A stretch of DNA of 64,000 nt from Apium graveolens (taxonomy: Eukaryota > Streptophyta > Magnoliopsida > Apiales > Apiaceae). The stretch is from positions 38,087,437 to 38,151,436 of the forward strand of contig NC_133655.1 of assembly GCF_009905375.1 (NCBI RefSeq), written 5' to 3'. How positions within the stretch are numbered: position 1 is the first letter of the stretch; every line of letters starts with the position of its first letter. Position numbers and translations under genes: made by a program. The notes beneath the pieces are model-generated. The model was not told the DNA's origin and ran no database searches. It saw nothing but the letters and a program-made list of their open reading frames with translations. Of this stretch, positions 22,691-33,012 are shown piece after piece.

Positions 22691-24934
22691 AACTAATGAA
22701 AAAAGTTTGTCTTTTTTACTCCTATTTAAGTAAAGCAATCTAATGAGCATTACCAACCAATGGTAAAATTAAGACACACAAATAAATATTTCTAAACCAA
22801 ACTAAAAATATTCGGTTATCCCACAAAAAGTAGGGTATGAAGAAAATTATGACCGCAAAAAGTAGGGTACGGAGAAAATTATGATATATGTAGCCTTCCC
22901 TATTATTTTCCAAAAGACTTCCCAACTTGTATGTTAATATATAAAACTATGGAATATAACTATAAATAAGGTTAATAAACAATATCGAATAGAAACTGTT
23001 GTAAGTCACTTTTAGTTCACATAAAAGTACTGTAGTTACTGGGAATTCCGTGATGTAATTAAATGAATAAAATATAGTTTTGTGCTATAATTATAGTTTA
23101 TGTGGATTTATGTGAATAAATAAAAGGTTAAATGATTTTTGGTTAATTGTCATTGTTGCGTAATATTAACTGGGAACGTAAAGTAACTCGTTCCAGATTG
23201 ATGAGTCAGCTAAGGGATTAAGCTGTGTCGGCGGACCGTCAAGTTGAACGAAACCCGTATTAAAAAAGGGATGAAAGTGTTTAAGAGTGCAATGTTAAAT
23301 ATATTTGATGATCTTATGTGTTTGCATGTTATTTGATATATGCTCAAATCTGAGATCTTTGGAATTTTTTAAATATTTTTAAGAGGATTTATAAAGATTT
23401 TATTGATCTTTAAATATTTTTATAAAATTATAGAAATGTGATCGAGGCGTGAGATTGGTTTTATTGTCTTTAAAATAGTCCAAGGGACTTTTTAAAATTT
23501 AAAGTTGGATTTATGTTGATGTTTTGATGTTTTAAAAATGATTTTATGAAATGTTTTCCTATTATTATAGATTTATTGTAAAATCCATATTAAATAATCA
23601 ATTTGCTCAAAAGTTTATTTAAAAAATAAGTGAAGAGCTAATTTTATGTTTTAATTGGTAAAAATCAAAAGTTCAATTAATATTGAATATAATTGGATAA
23701 GTTGTAATATTACAAATATTTTTGTAAGTCAAAAATAGAAAAAGGGAAATGAAATTTTGCTAATTACCAAATTACCCTTAAAAATGTTATATATATATAT
23801 ATACTCCCTCCTCTCCCCCTTCCTTTCTTTTCTTCACCGTCTCTCTTCTTCTCTCTCTCGAACTCTCTCTTCCCCTCTCAGTAATCTCTCTCTCGCACAC
23901 TCTCTCCAATTCCTTCCTTAAACTCCATTTTAGTTCAAGAAAATCTTGTATATATACATACATGTTTGCATGTGGGTGTCTGTGTCGGTGCTCGGTGGGA
24001 GAAGAAGCTCTCAATTCTTGTTTTAATTCGGTTTTTGGTTGAATCCTTGCAGATAAACGATGTTAAGTGCTTGCATGTCAATTTGCTGTGAGGTTTGCTT
24101 GATAAATCGGTGAGGTTTCGAGTTGGGGGCCGAGTTTTGGCAACCCCGAATCCTTGCCGCCACCGGCGATGAACTCCGGTGAGTCAGTGATGAGCTATGA
24201 TGCTTTGACTGAGCTCTAGTAATTCAAAAACATGGTTTCGAGTGTTACATGTTGGTTGTTTTTAAAGAATCCGAATGTTGTTCTTGGTTTTAAAAAGAAA
24301 TCAGTTCGAAAATATTTGTTAAACTCGAATGATTTGATGAAGTTCATAGTTTTGATTCGAATTAGGATTTGATTGTGATTTGAAGGTGTGTATGTTAAGT
24401 GGTATGAGTGCATGTCGAATTATGGTTCGAGAACTCGTTATAAAGTTTCGATTTTAAAGAAAAAGTGTTCAAATTGTTGTTGTTCAAGTGTTTTTGGTTT
24501 AGATTAAGTTCGATCCTTGATTTTTGAACTTACATGTTGGTTTTTGCTAGTTGCATGTCGTTTTGTTGAAAAACCCGAAGGTTACCTAGCTTTAAAAAGA
24601 AACTTTGATTTGATCAGTTGTTCAAGTCGACGTGGTATTTGGTTTAAGTCAAATAGGGTTTTGATTTAATCTATAAGTATGCATGATAATAATAAGTGGT
24701 TGCATGCTAATTTTTTTTACTTGGTTTGGTTATATTGTTTTGGTTCGAAATTTTGATAGAAAGAAAAAGGGATAAGTTTTTTTGGTGTCGAGCTATGTGA
24801 ATTAGTGATTATTTGCTAAGAGTATAGAAGTATGTATTACTATGCGTTATGTGTGATGCATGTGCTTATAAGTTAAGTTGTGATTGGAGTAAACGTTAGA
24901 CGTTCTGAGAAACGTCGAGAGTGATCGAGTATCT
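22691..24934. other. non-coding AT-rich region with a CT-rich microsatellite
   Basis: No gene seen. A (TA)n run at about 23790-23803 is followed by a CT-rich tract at 23806-23910 whose complement opens a repetitive minus frame. After that comes a 'gccgccaccggcgatgaactccggtgag' patch and long T-rich sequence. The order (TATA-like run, pyrimidine leader, long non-coding body) resembles the inside of a decayed long LTR, but I cannot find its ends. Confidence 0.35.
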
Positions 24935-25145
24935 TGTTAGATATATTTGATAATGTCATGGCTAATATGATTTATGTTTAGATCTTACTTAAAAGGATAA
25001 ATCAGTACTTACTGGAAGTCAGGACTTAAGGATATCAGTACTGATATCCTTAAGTCCTGACTTCCAGTAAGTACTGATTTATCCTATTTAACTAAGATCT
25101 AAACATAAATCATATTAGCCATGATATTATCAAATATATCTGACA
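24935..25145 (-). repeat. 211-bp near-perfect palindrome with TG...CA ends, adjoining a retrotransposon polypurine tract
   Basis: The left arm 24935-25039 and right arm 25040-25145 are reverse complements with three substitutions and one single-base indel, centred on GGATATCAGTACTGATATCC. Read on the minus strand, the segment starts TGTCAG directly after a polypurine tract and ends TAACA. It therefore has the place and ends of a 3' LTR. It could be a short, fully palindromic LTR, or two truncated LTR starts joined head to head. Confidence 0.75.
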
Positions 25146-25159
25146 ATCTCCCCCAACTT
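25146..25159 (-). promoter_or_regulatory. polypurine tract of the minus-strand copia-type element
   Basis: On the minus strand the sequence AAGTTGGGGGAGAT lies immediately before the TGTCAG terminus at 25145. Plus-strand priming tracts of this form mark the 3' end of the internal region of LTR retrotransposons. It fixes the orientation of the large ORFs at 25350-29078. Confidence 0.65.
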
Positions 25160-25349
25160 ATAAATTAGCATAATATACAAGTTTAATAGATATTTGATGA
25201 TGTCAAAAACATTAAGTACAAATGCATGAGAATTAGACTAGATAACTACAACTTATAGTCCTTAAAGCTTTACCAATATTTAACTTCTGATAACAACTTC
25301 ACTCTGTACAAATATCAGAATTTAATCAGTTGTAGATCTTAACTTGGCT

Positions 25350-27908
25350 TCATCTTCTGATCTCTCTGATGTCAGGAGTTGTTCTGAGATAGTTCTTCAA
25401 CAAACATCTCTCAGCATATCTAAGTTCATCAATCATCCTCCTTTTAGCATCTTTAAGCTCTGCAGTATCTTCACCAATTTGAAAGATTGCAGCCCTGAGA
25501 TCATTAATCTTGGATTTTCTTATATCCTGATCCAGTCTGATCAAATATGCCTTATCAGACTCAAGATTGAATTCCACAGCCCTGTAACCCAGAAAGGTAG
25601 TTATAATCTTAGCAGTGTTGGGCTTCATTTCAACTATATCACCCTTATGATCTCTGTACTTTGGAACATATGTGCTGTCAGACTTAACAGAATAAAGCCT
25701 TTTCTGTCTCTGAATCTGATCCTTCAAATAGTTTGCAGCACTTCCTGTTAATCTGTCATCCACTTGAAGTAAGAATAGTACATGCTCCAATTCTTCAAAA
25801 TACTTCAATGTAATGGTATTTTGCCTTATATGATAAACCCTATCATCTTTCATGAAGTACAACAAGATGTGTTCTTTCAAGTAGGTATGGTAGACCATTT
25901 GTACAGATTTCAGTTGATTCAATCTCTCAGGAGTTGCTTCAATACCTGGTTCACTCAAGGAAGTTGGATCATTGGTAGTGTTCTGTATTCTTCTTTCATC
26001 AGCACTTCCCAATCCAGTTTTATCTCTTGCTTCCTTTCCAGTAACTACTCTTGCTTCAAAACCACTTGCAGCAGTCTTCAAAGGTTGAGTCTGTTTTGCT
26101 TTAGTGAATCCTGGTAGGAGTTTCTTTGATCTATCTTCTGATATCAAGTTAACTTGAGCTGTGTTAGAGGTTACTTGCTTCTTCAAAATATCAGAACTTA
26201 CAGTCTCTTGACTCTGAACAACTTGAGCCATGTCAGAGGTTGTTTTAAGAACTTTTCTTGAAGTCAGAGCAAGATCATCCTTTTCATCAGTGATTTCTTC
26301 ATTCTCAGGAGGCACATAAACCTTGATAGGTTCACCAACCTTTTCTTTACCCTTGGATCTTGGATCTATCTGCGGTTGTGATTTAGCCAATGTTGCTTCA
26401 ATATTCGTCCTTTCTTTTATCACAATGCCTTTGGGTTTTGGAAGTGTCTTTTCACCAGAAGCTTCAGATTTAGATGTGACTTTTGCTGATTTAAGTCTGG
26501 CTTCTTCTTCCATTAAACTCTCCAAGTCCATTCCTGGATTTTCCTGAAGAAATAACTGTCTTGACATTTCTTCATCAAGATCTAAAAGTTCATCAGAACT
26601 TTTCCTTTTACCAGTAGCAGAACTAATTCTTTTCCCAGTATCAGAACTTGTCCTGTGACTTGTGATTTCAGTTTTTCTTGATGAGAAACCTCTACCTTGA
26701 CTATGACCTCTACCCATTCCAGAGTTTCCTTGATCATCCTTCCCCTTCAGTGTCTTATCAGTTTTGCATTTTGACTTAATTACTTTCTCCCCCCTTTTGG
26801 CATCAGCAGGTAATAGAAGAGAGACAAGCAATTCCACTGAGGCTTGGATTTCATTAAGTTGAGATTGCTGAGAAGCTTGATTTTTCAGAATATCATCAAT
26901 CTGAGTTTGTTGAGTATCTTGAGTCTTCTCAATATAAGCAATCCTGTCAAAGGTAGGTTGGAAGAACTTTTTCTTATCAATCTTTTGAATTTGTTCCTGT
27001 TTGATGAATTCTTCCTGAATCTTGTGTAGCTCTGCATGAGTAGTAGAATGAAGACCTTGTAGATGTTTAGTACTCAATGCAGTGACTCTAAGCTGTGTTT
27101 TGAAATCATCAGTATTTAACATCTCATCAGCTTTTGTCAATTGCTCAGCCAGATTCTTTGCAGATGGAACACAAGTAATTGAGTTCCATTCCTTAGTCCA
27201 CTCCTGTCCCGCAGGAGTTTCACTCCAAGGCACTGGTGCTTCTCTTGTAACAAACTTCTTAACAAGTTCATATTTAAGAACAGTTTGTTGAGGGGCATGT
27301 CCTGAAGGACCTGCTTCATCAGCATCTGCATTTGGAGCAATATCACCAGTATCTCCAGCATTTGCAGCATCAGAACTTACAGAATCAATATCTTCTGATA
27401 AAACAACAGTGTGAGTAGCAATGGATCCTTCAACATCCTCTAATTGATGATCTGGTTCCAAGTTCTGATCAACAGCCATATCCTGATGCTCACCTATATT
27501 CTGATCATCAGCATCTAGATGCAGAGAAGGTCTAGTAGATAATTCAGGAGTTTGAGCAGCATCAGTAACAGGTGTTGTTGATGGATTAGTTGCTGTTGGA
27601 GCTTCTAAGCAAATTACTTCAGGCACAACCAAGGTCTGGATATCTATATCAGCACTTGTTCCTGTATTAACAGGAGATACAGTCTTAGGAGACACAGATG
27701 GTGTGTTGGCATTTTCAATAACAGCTTCCTGAGTTGGAGTTGATGGAGAAACAGTGGCTTTAGCAGATTCTGGTTCTTGTGAGATCAAAGATTCCTGATC
27801 TCCTTCCTTAGCTGCTGCTTCCTCATCATCTGAAATTGGCCTTTTTGCCCTCTGTTTCTTGTATCTCTTTGAAGATATGGATTCCTTGGGAGTTTCAGCA
27901 ATAGTCAT
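25350..27908 (-). pseudogene. C-terminal part of an extra (env-position) ORF of an LTR retrotransposon, probably SIRE/Maximus-type copia
   Basis: Minus-strand frame of 852 codons, in the same frame as the 373-codon ORF upstream (27957-29078) and separated from it by one TAG (27957-27959) and 16 sense codons. The two are best read as one gene of about 1240 codons with a nonsense mutation. The sequence starts Ser/Thr/Pro-rich and acidic, then has a Q-rich coiled-coil segment (around residues 320-370, IEKTQDTQQTQIDDIL...), a lysine-rich disordered middle, and a compact charged C-terminus (...LRYAERCLLKNY...). I see no protease, polymerase or integrase motif and no clear membrane span. The position, just 5' of a polypurine tract and an LTR-like end, matches the envelope-position ORF of SIRE-like elements. 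The function is unknown. Confidence 0.55.
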
Positions 27909-27956
27909 TCTTCTAAGCCTATTGAGAAGCTTATATCCCCCAATTCCAGAATCCTT

Positions 27957-29078
27957 CTAAGAAGTCACTTTCTCAGCTTCTTTGACAACAAGTTCTGATA
28001 TAGAAACATGTTCCTCACTGTCTGACTCATCTCTCAAAGCAATCCTCCTTCTCTTTTGAGGTGTTTGGGAAACAGTCTTTGTCCTCTTAGGCTTGGAAGA
28101 TGAAGGCTTCACAGTAGGTTCTGAGGATGAAGATTGAACTTTCTGTGAAGTGGTGAGATATGATTTGAGATATTGCCTGAGGGTTGGTTGAGTAGTATGG
28201 GTGGTATGTTTTGATGGTTGTTGTGGTGTTTGGGAGGTGGTTGTTGGTTGAACATCAAGATAAACAGATTTATAGGATTCAGGATCAGCATTTACTAAGA
28301 TCTGTTTTATAGACTGAGGAATCTGTAAAGGTCTAACCACTTGTTTCTTAGTGTCAGCATTTACCAGGTCATTAAAGTAACGTTTTGCAACTTTGAAAGG
28401 TGGAGTTAAGGTACTGGATAGTCGAGGTTCATCAGTACAAAAAGTATATATAAGGTGACAGAATCTAGCAAAGTAGACAACATTCCTATCCTCTGTCATC
28501 CTATCCCCAATAAAACCTAGTACAACAGTTGCAAAATCAAAATGAGTTTGGTTAATGATGGCATACCCGATGTGCTGACTCATTATAGGGATGGCATCAA
28601 AATTTAAACACTTGTTCCCAAAAGCTTTAGTGATGCAGTCGAAGAAGAAGCTCAATTCCCTCCTGATATGAGCCCGTTTCAACTGCCCAAGCTTGGCCAA
28701 ACTCTGCTCATACCCCAAACTGGTCATTAACTCCTGAAGAGCTGATTCCTCTGAGGTTGAAAAAGTACATCCTTCTGGTAGATGTAGAGCCTTGCGTATT
28801 ATACCAGGAGTGACTGCATATGGAGAATCACCCACTTCGAAAACAATACTAGGAGTACCATTTTGACCACCATTATCAAAGTTTCCAGTCCTCCAAAATG
28901 TCAGAACTTGTTGGCTTGAGAAGACTGAAGGTTGGTTCAATGCATACCCGATTTCACTGTGTGCAAGAAGATCTTGCACAAAATGCAATTCAGACGGAGC
29001 TTCAGCATTATCAAGAATTGCAGCATAGTTGTTTGGAACAAATTTAGCTCCATCAATGATTAAATCCTTAGGTGCCAT
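27957..29078 (-). pseudogene. N-terminal part of the same extra retrotransposon ORF
   Basis: A 373-codon frame starting MAPKDLIIDGAKFVPNNYAA and ending at a TAG (27957-27959). The frame continues open after the stop into the ORF at 25350-27908. The first 230 residues look globular (FWRTGNFDNGG, EVGDSPYAVTPGIIRKALHLPE), the style of the plant-retrotransposon 'putative plant transposon protein' domains. A Thr/Ser/Gln-rich linker and a basic KPKRTK...QKRRR stretch, a possible nuclear localisation signal, follow near the stop. No enzyme motif is seen. A small minus frame at 29060-29263 overlaps the start and is probably leader sequence. Confidence 0.55.
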
Positions 29079-29924
29079 GAAATTAATCGAGATTTATAAG
29101 TGTCTGTTAGGTGTTTGATAGAATGTCTATATGAAAAACCAACGTTAGAAGAAGAAAGAGAGTAAAAGAAAATAGAGAGAAAAAGTATAAAAGTGAATAA
29201 AAGATTAGAAAATCCTCTCTCTGTCTTACTTATACTTTTAAAAAAAATGTAACCGTTGGACACCTGTCAGACATGCAGTAATAACGAATAGTTAATGGGC
29301 ACGGGAAAACAGTAATCATTACTTATCCACTTGCAGTTTTTCAAGGAAAAACCATTCCACTTACCCATTTATTCCATTAATCAAGGTAAATCAGTTTTAA
29401 TTCAGAATTGAAACTGTTCCCACTTATTCAATTTTTTTTTACTGCAACACCAATATTCTGAAAAAAAATTCGAGTGAAAATGACCAAAATAAATCAGATG
29501 AGCAAGTACTGATAAAGTAAAATCAGAACTTAATTTAAAATAAAATTTATATGGTCAACAGAATATGAATATTTATCAGGATTTATCAATGCATTACAAA
29601 ATATCTCAGAGACAAGATCTTGAAAAAAAACAAATTTCATTAATATATCAAGAGAATACATTCATGAAATTTAAATTATATCAGAACTTTTACAAGATTG
29701 CCCTAAGCAGTTAAACCTAACGTCAACAGCCTTTGTCCTAGCTCAAGAAGCAGGGCAAGGCTGATGATGAAGAAAAACAGGAAGAAGAAAATAAATCATT
29801 TCTTCTTCCTACTCTCGACAAACAGAATAGCGAGTCGTATGATTCGCTCTTGCTGGCGGAGAGCTTCCAGCCTTTCCTCCTCCAATCGCTCCAGATGGCG
29901 ATGGTAGTCCATGTAGAAGAACAG
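29079..29924 (-). other. non-coding leader of the minus-strand copia-type element up to the Athila insertion
   Basis: No long frame. On the minus strand this lies between the missing pol and the extra ORF. It contains patches such as 29700-29920 that look like degraded coding or structured leader. The Athila-like 5' LTR begins at 29925, so the polymerase half of the minus-strand element should lie beyond that insertion but is not found in the window. Confidence 0.45.
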
Positions 29925-30168
29925 TGATAAGTGGCATTTTATACCACTTAGAACGTCTTAAAATGGCTTAAATTGGTGTCTTAAAATCAAGTATTTTGTG
30001 TATTTGATGCGTTTTTCTAGTGTTTATGCATTTCAGGATATTAGTTGCATTTCAGGGGAGGAATCATCAAGAATAAGCCTTGGCATGTGTTCACCATTGC
30101 GAGAGGAAAGAAACGGACAGATTACGGCGAAGAAACGGAGTAAAAACAGACCATTTTCCAGTAGGGGT

Positions 30169-30270
30169 CTGAGCGCCCGCTCAACAATGCTGAGCGGCCG
30201 CACAGCAAGCTGAGCGCCCGCTCAGCTATGCTGAGCGGCCGCGCAGGAAGCTGAGCTCCCGCGCGCAGGG
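30169..30270 (+). repeat. GC-rich tandem quasi-palindromes in the Athila LTR
   Basis: Five units of 20-21 bases start CTGAGCGCCCGCTC or CTGAGCGGCCGC, alternating the two forms in an otherwise AT-rich LTR. Most units can fold on themselves. A single similar palindrome occurs in the internal region at 37315-37336. Confidence 0.8.
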
Positions 30271-30351
30271 TCGGGAAAAAAGATATATTATTTCAGGACT
30301 TCTACTTCTGTTTGGTTTCACTTCTATGTAATCTGAGTTTTATGGGACTAT

Positions 30352-30359
30352 TATATAAG
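30352..30359 (+). promoter_or_regulatory. TATA box of the Athila-like LTR
   Basis: TATATAAG lies in the middle of the LTR, downstream of the GC-rich array. Its position fits the U3/R promoter of an LTR of 1.5 kb. Confidence 0.5.
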
Positions 30360-31407
30360 TAGATTTGAGACGTTTTCACAAGTGTGGATTGAAGAAGATA
30401 GTAGTATTACGCAAGGAGCAAAGGAGATAAAGAAGAAGACCGATTTAGCACACCGCAACGAAGAGGAAGCATATTTTCTTGTGATTCTTGTTTCGTTGTA
30501 ACGTTGGATGCTAGTTGTCTTGCTTTGAACTTATTTACTCTTGTGACGTACTCTGTTTTAATATAATTAGTTTAGTTATTATTTTCTTGTGTTTGTTTAT
30601 CATGATTTCATATGAACCCATGATGACGATAAGTGCTATTATGGGCTAATCGTGATCATGGGGTTGCAACGGATTTATTATGGAATTCTTTAGTTAATTG
30701 TTTAATACTTTAGCGTGTGATGATTGTATGATATATAGTATTGGTTGTGCGTATTCGTCTTATGTGCGTCGCGAACATATAAGATAGGGTGTTAATCTCT
30801 TGTGAAGCGACAGTGGATCTTGAGATTTAGAACTTGCCATGCTAGCATAGGTTCATGTACGTTGTGCATGATTAGTGGGTAACTCTAAAAGTTTTATTTG
30901 CCCTATTTAATCAAAAGGAATAAATTATGCTTAAATTGTTGTGTTGTCAATTTCTGTAGACATATAGGAACTCAACATAATTGATGACTATTCAACTTCT
31001 ATCTTAATTGTGGACGCTTGGTAGAATGGTATTAGTACAATGAAAGTTGGCTTTTATCAGTTTCGTGTTATTCGATTAATATCATCACTGTCACATGCTA
31101 AAGGTAATAACAATGGCTATTGAAGGAAGTAATAATGAAGTTGTGATCTCATGAGTATTTTATTATTGATAATTTGAAGTGTTAAGTAAGTGATTAATTA
31201 AGTAGTTAATTGTAGTTAATATTTAATCAACAATCTTAAGTGTTAGTGTCTTAACATTGAGAAGTAATCATACATTGGTGAGTGAGTTTAATTAGACAAT
31301 AATTTAGTCTGAGTCTTTGTGGGAACGAACTAGAAAGTATTCTATATTACTTGCGAACGCGTATACTTGCGTGAATATTAGTGCGTGATTTCGCCCTAAC
31401 AAGTTTT

Positions 31408-31425
31408 TGGCGCCGCTGCCGGGGA
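31408..31425 (+). promoter_or_regulatory. primer-binding site of the Athila-like element
   Basis: TGGCGCCGCTGCCGGGGA lies six bases after the LTR end. This 'TGGCGCCG.TGCCGGGGA' form is usual for Athila-type elements and is generally matched to tRNA-Asp. Confidence 0.75.
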
Positions 31426-31542
31426 CTCGGCGTATTTGTTTAGTTTATGTACTTACCATCATTGGTCATTAGGACTCAGTGATTAGGACGTAGTAGTTAA
31501 TTATTGTTTCCGGTTGTGTTTCAGGTACTTTAGCAAGCGTTT

Positions 31543-33012
31543 ATGCAAACTCGTTCTCGTGCTCGCAAGAGGACTTTAGATACAGCTGAGGAGACAGACG
31601 AAGTTCTTGATATTCCGGAGAAGTTAGATTTTGAGGATTCGGATTCAGGAACTGAGCGGAAAGAACCAGTAAACATGGGAGATCGTATTGTTCAAGCTGA
31701 TCCAGCTCTTATGGATTTTTCTCGGCCTAAAATTGATGACATTCAGTCAAGCATCCTTCATCCGGCTATTCAAGCTAACACCTTTGAAATCAAGCCGGGC
31801 ACTATTCAGATGGTGCAGAATTCTGTTTCTTTTGGAGGAGCGGCAACTGAAGACCCCAACATGCACATAAGGAATTTTGTCAAGATCTGCAGCACTTTTA
31901 AGTATAATGGCGTGACTGATGAGGCTATCAAGTTGAGGCTTTTCCCATTCTCACTGAGGGACAAGGCTAAAGACTGGTTACATTCTGAACCAGCTGGGTC
32001 CATCACTACGTGTCAAGATCTTGCGCAAAAGATTCTGGTGAAGTTTTATCTGATGGCAAAGACTGCTGCTATGAGGAGTGCTCTTACTTAGTTTGCACAG
32101 CAACCTACTGAATCTATGTGCGAGGCTTGGGAACGCTACAAGGAAATGTTGAGAAAATGTCCATATCATAGAATGCCGGATTGGATGGTGATCACTGGTT
32201 TCTATAATGGTTTGGGGGCCTAATCTCAGCCCATGCTCGATGCAGCAGCTGGAGGCGCCTTATGGGCTAAAAGCTATACTGAGGCATATAATCTTATAGA
32301 GACGATGGCTGCAAATGAGCATCAAAACCCAACTCAGAGGATGATGTCAGGCAAGGTAGCAGGTATTCTGGAAGTTGATGCAGCCACCGTTATTGCAGCC
32401 CAGCTCCAAGCGCTATCAATGAAGGTTGATTCTCTGGCTACATATGGAGTTAATCAAATAGCTATGGTTTGTGAGCTTTGTGCAGGTTCTCATGTTACGG
32501 ATCAGTGTTCTCTTGTCAACGAATCTGTTCAGTATGTGAATAATTATCAGCGACAACAGCAGCCTGTGCCAGCGACCTATCATCCTAACAACAGAAATCA
32601 TCCAAATTTCAGCTGGGGGAATAATCAGAATGCTATTCAGCCACCATATCAGCAAGGAGTGAGTAAACAGTTTAACCCACTTGGATTCCAGCAACCACAG
32701 CAGTATGCTACAAGGCAATCATATCCTCAACAGGGAAGTACAGCTGCACCTACTAGTGCTGATTTTGAGGAACTTAAGCTGTTATGCAAGAGTCAGGCGG
32801 TTTCTATCAAGACCTTGGAAAATCAAATCGGTCAATTAGCCAATGCAGTGCTCAATCGTCAACCTGGCACTCTTCCCAGTGACACGGAAGTACCAGGCAG
32901 GAAGGAAGCTAAAGAGCAAGTCAAGGCTATTACCTTAAGGTCTGGAAAAGTTGCTGATGCTGAAAAGGCAAAAGAAGGAGAAGCTGAAATTAGTGATGAA
33001 GAATCTAAGTAA
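31543..33012 (+). pseudogene. Athila-like gag, broken by stops
   Basis: The frame opens at the ATG at 31543 (MQTRSRARKRTL...), 118 bases after the primer site. It is interrupted by TAG at 32089, TAA at 32221 and TAA at 33010 without change of frame, so gag and pol were one reading frame. The capsid-like Retrotrans_gag segment is clear (DPNMHIRNFVKICSTFKYNGVT...LRLFPFSLRDKAKDWL, about residues 105-160). A Cys/His cluster (CELCAGSHVTDQC) in the second half is a shortened nucleocapsid knuckle. The Gln/Asn-rich stretch after it is typical of Athila Gag. Confidence 0.85.

Larger units (their letters stand above)
29925..31401 (+). repeat. 5' LTR of the Athila-like element
   Basis: The LTR starts TGATAAGTGGCATTTTATAC and ends ...CCCTAACA just before a TGGCGCC primer site. 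A TATATAAG at 30352-30359 is the likely promoter, with transcription starting about 30 bases downstream. A GC-rich palindromic array lies at 30169-30270, before the TATA box. No 3' partner is present, so no age can be estimated. Confidence 0.8.
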
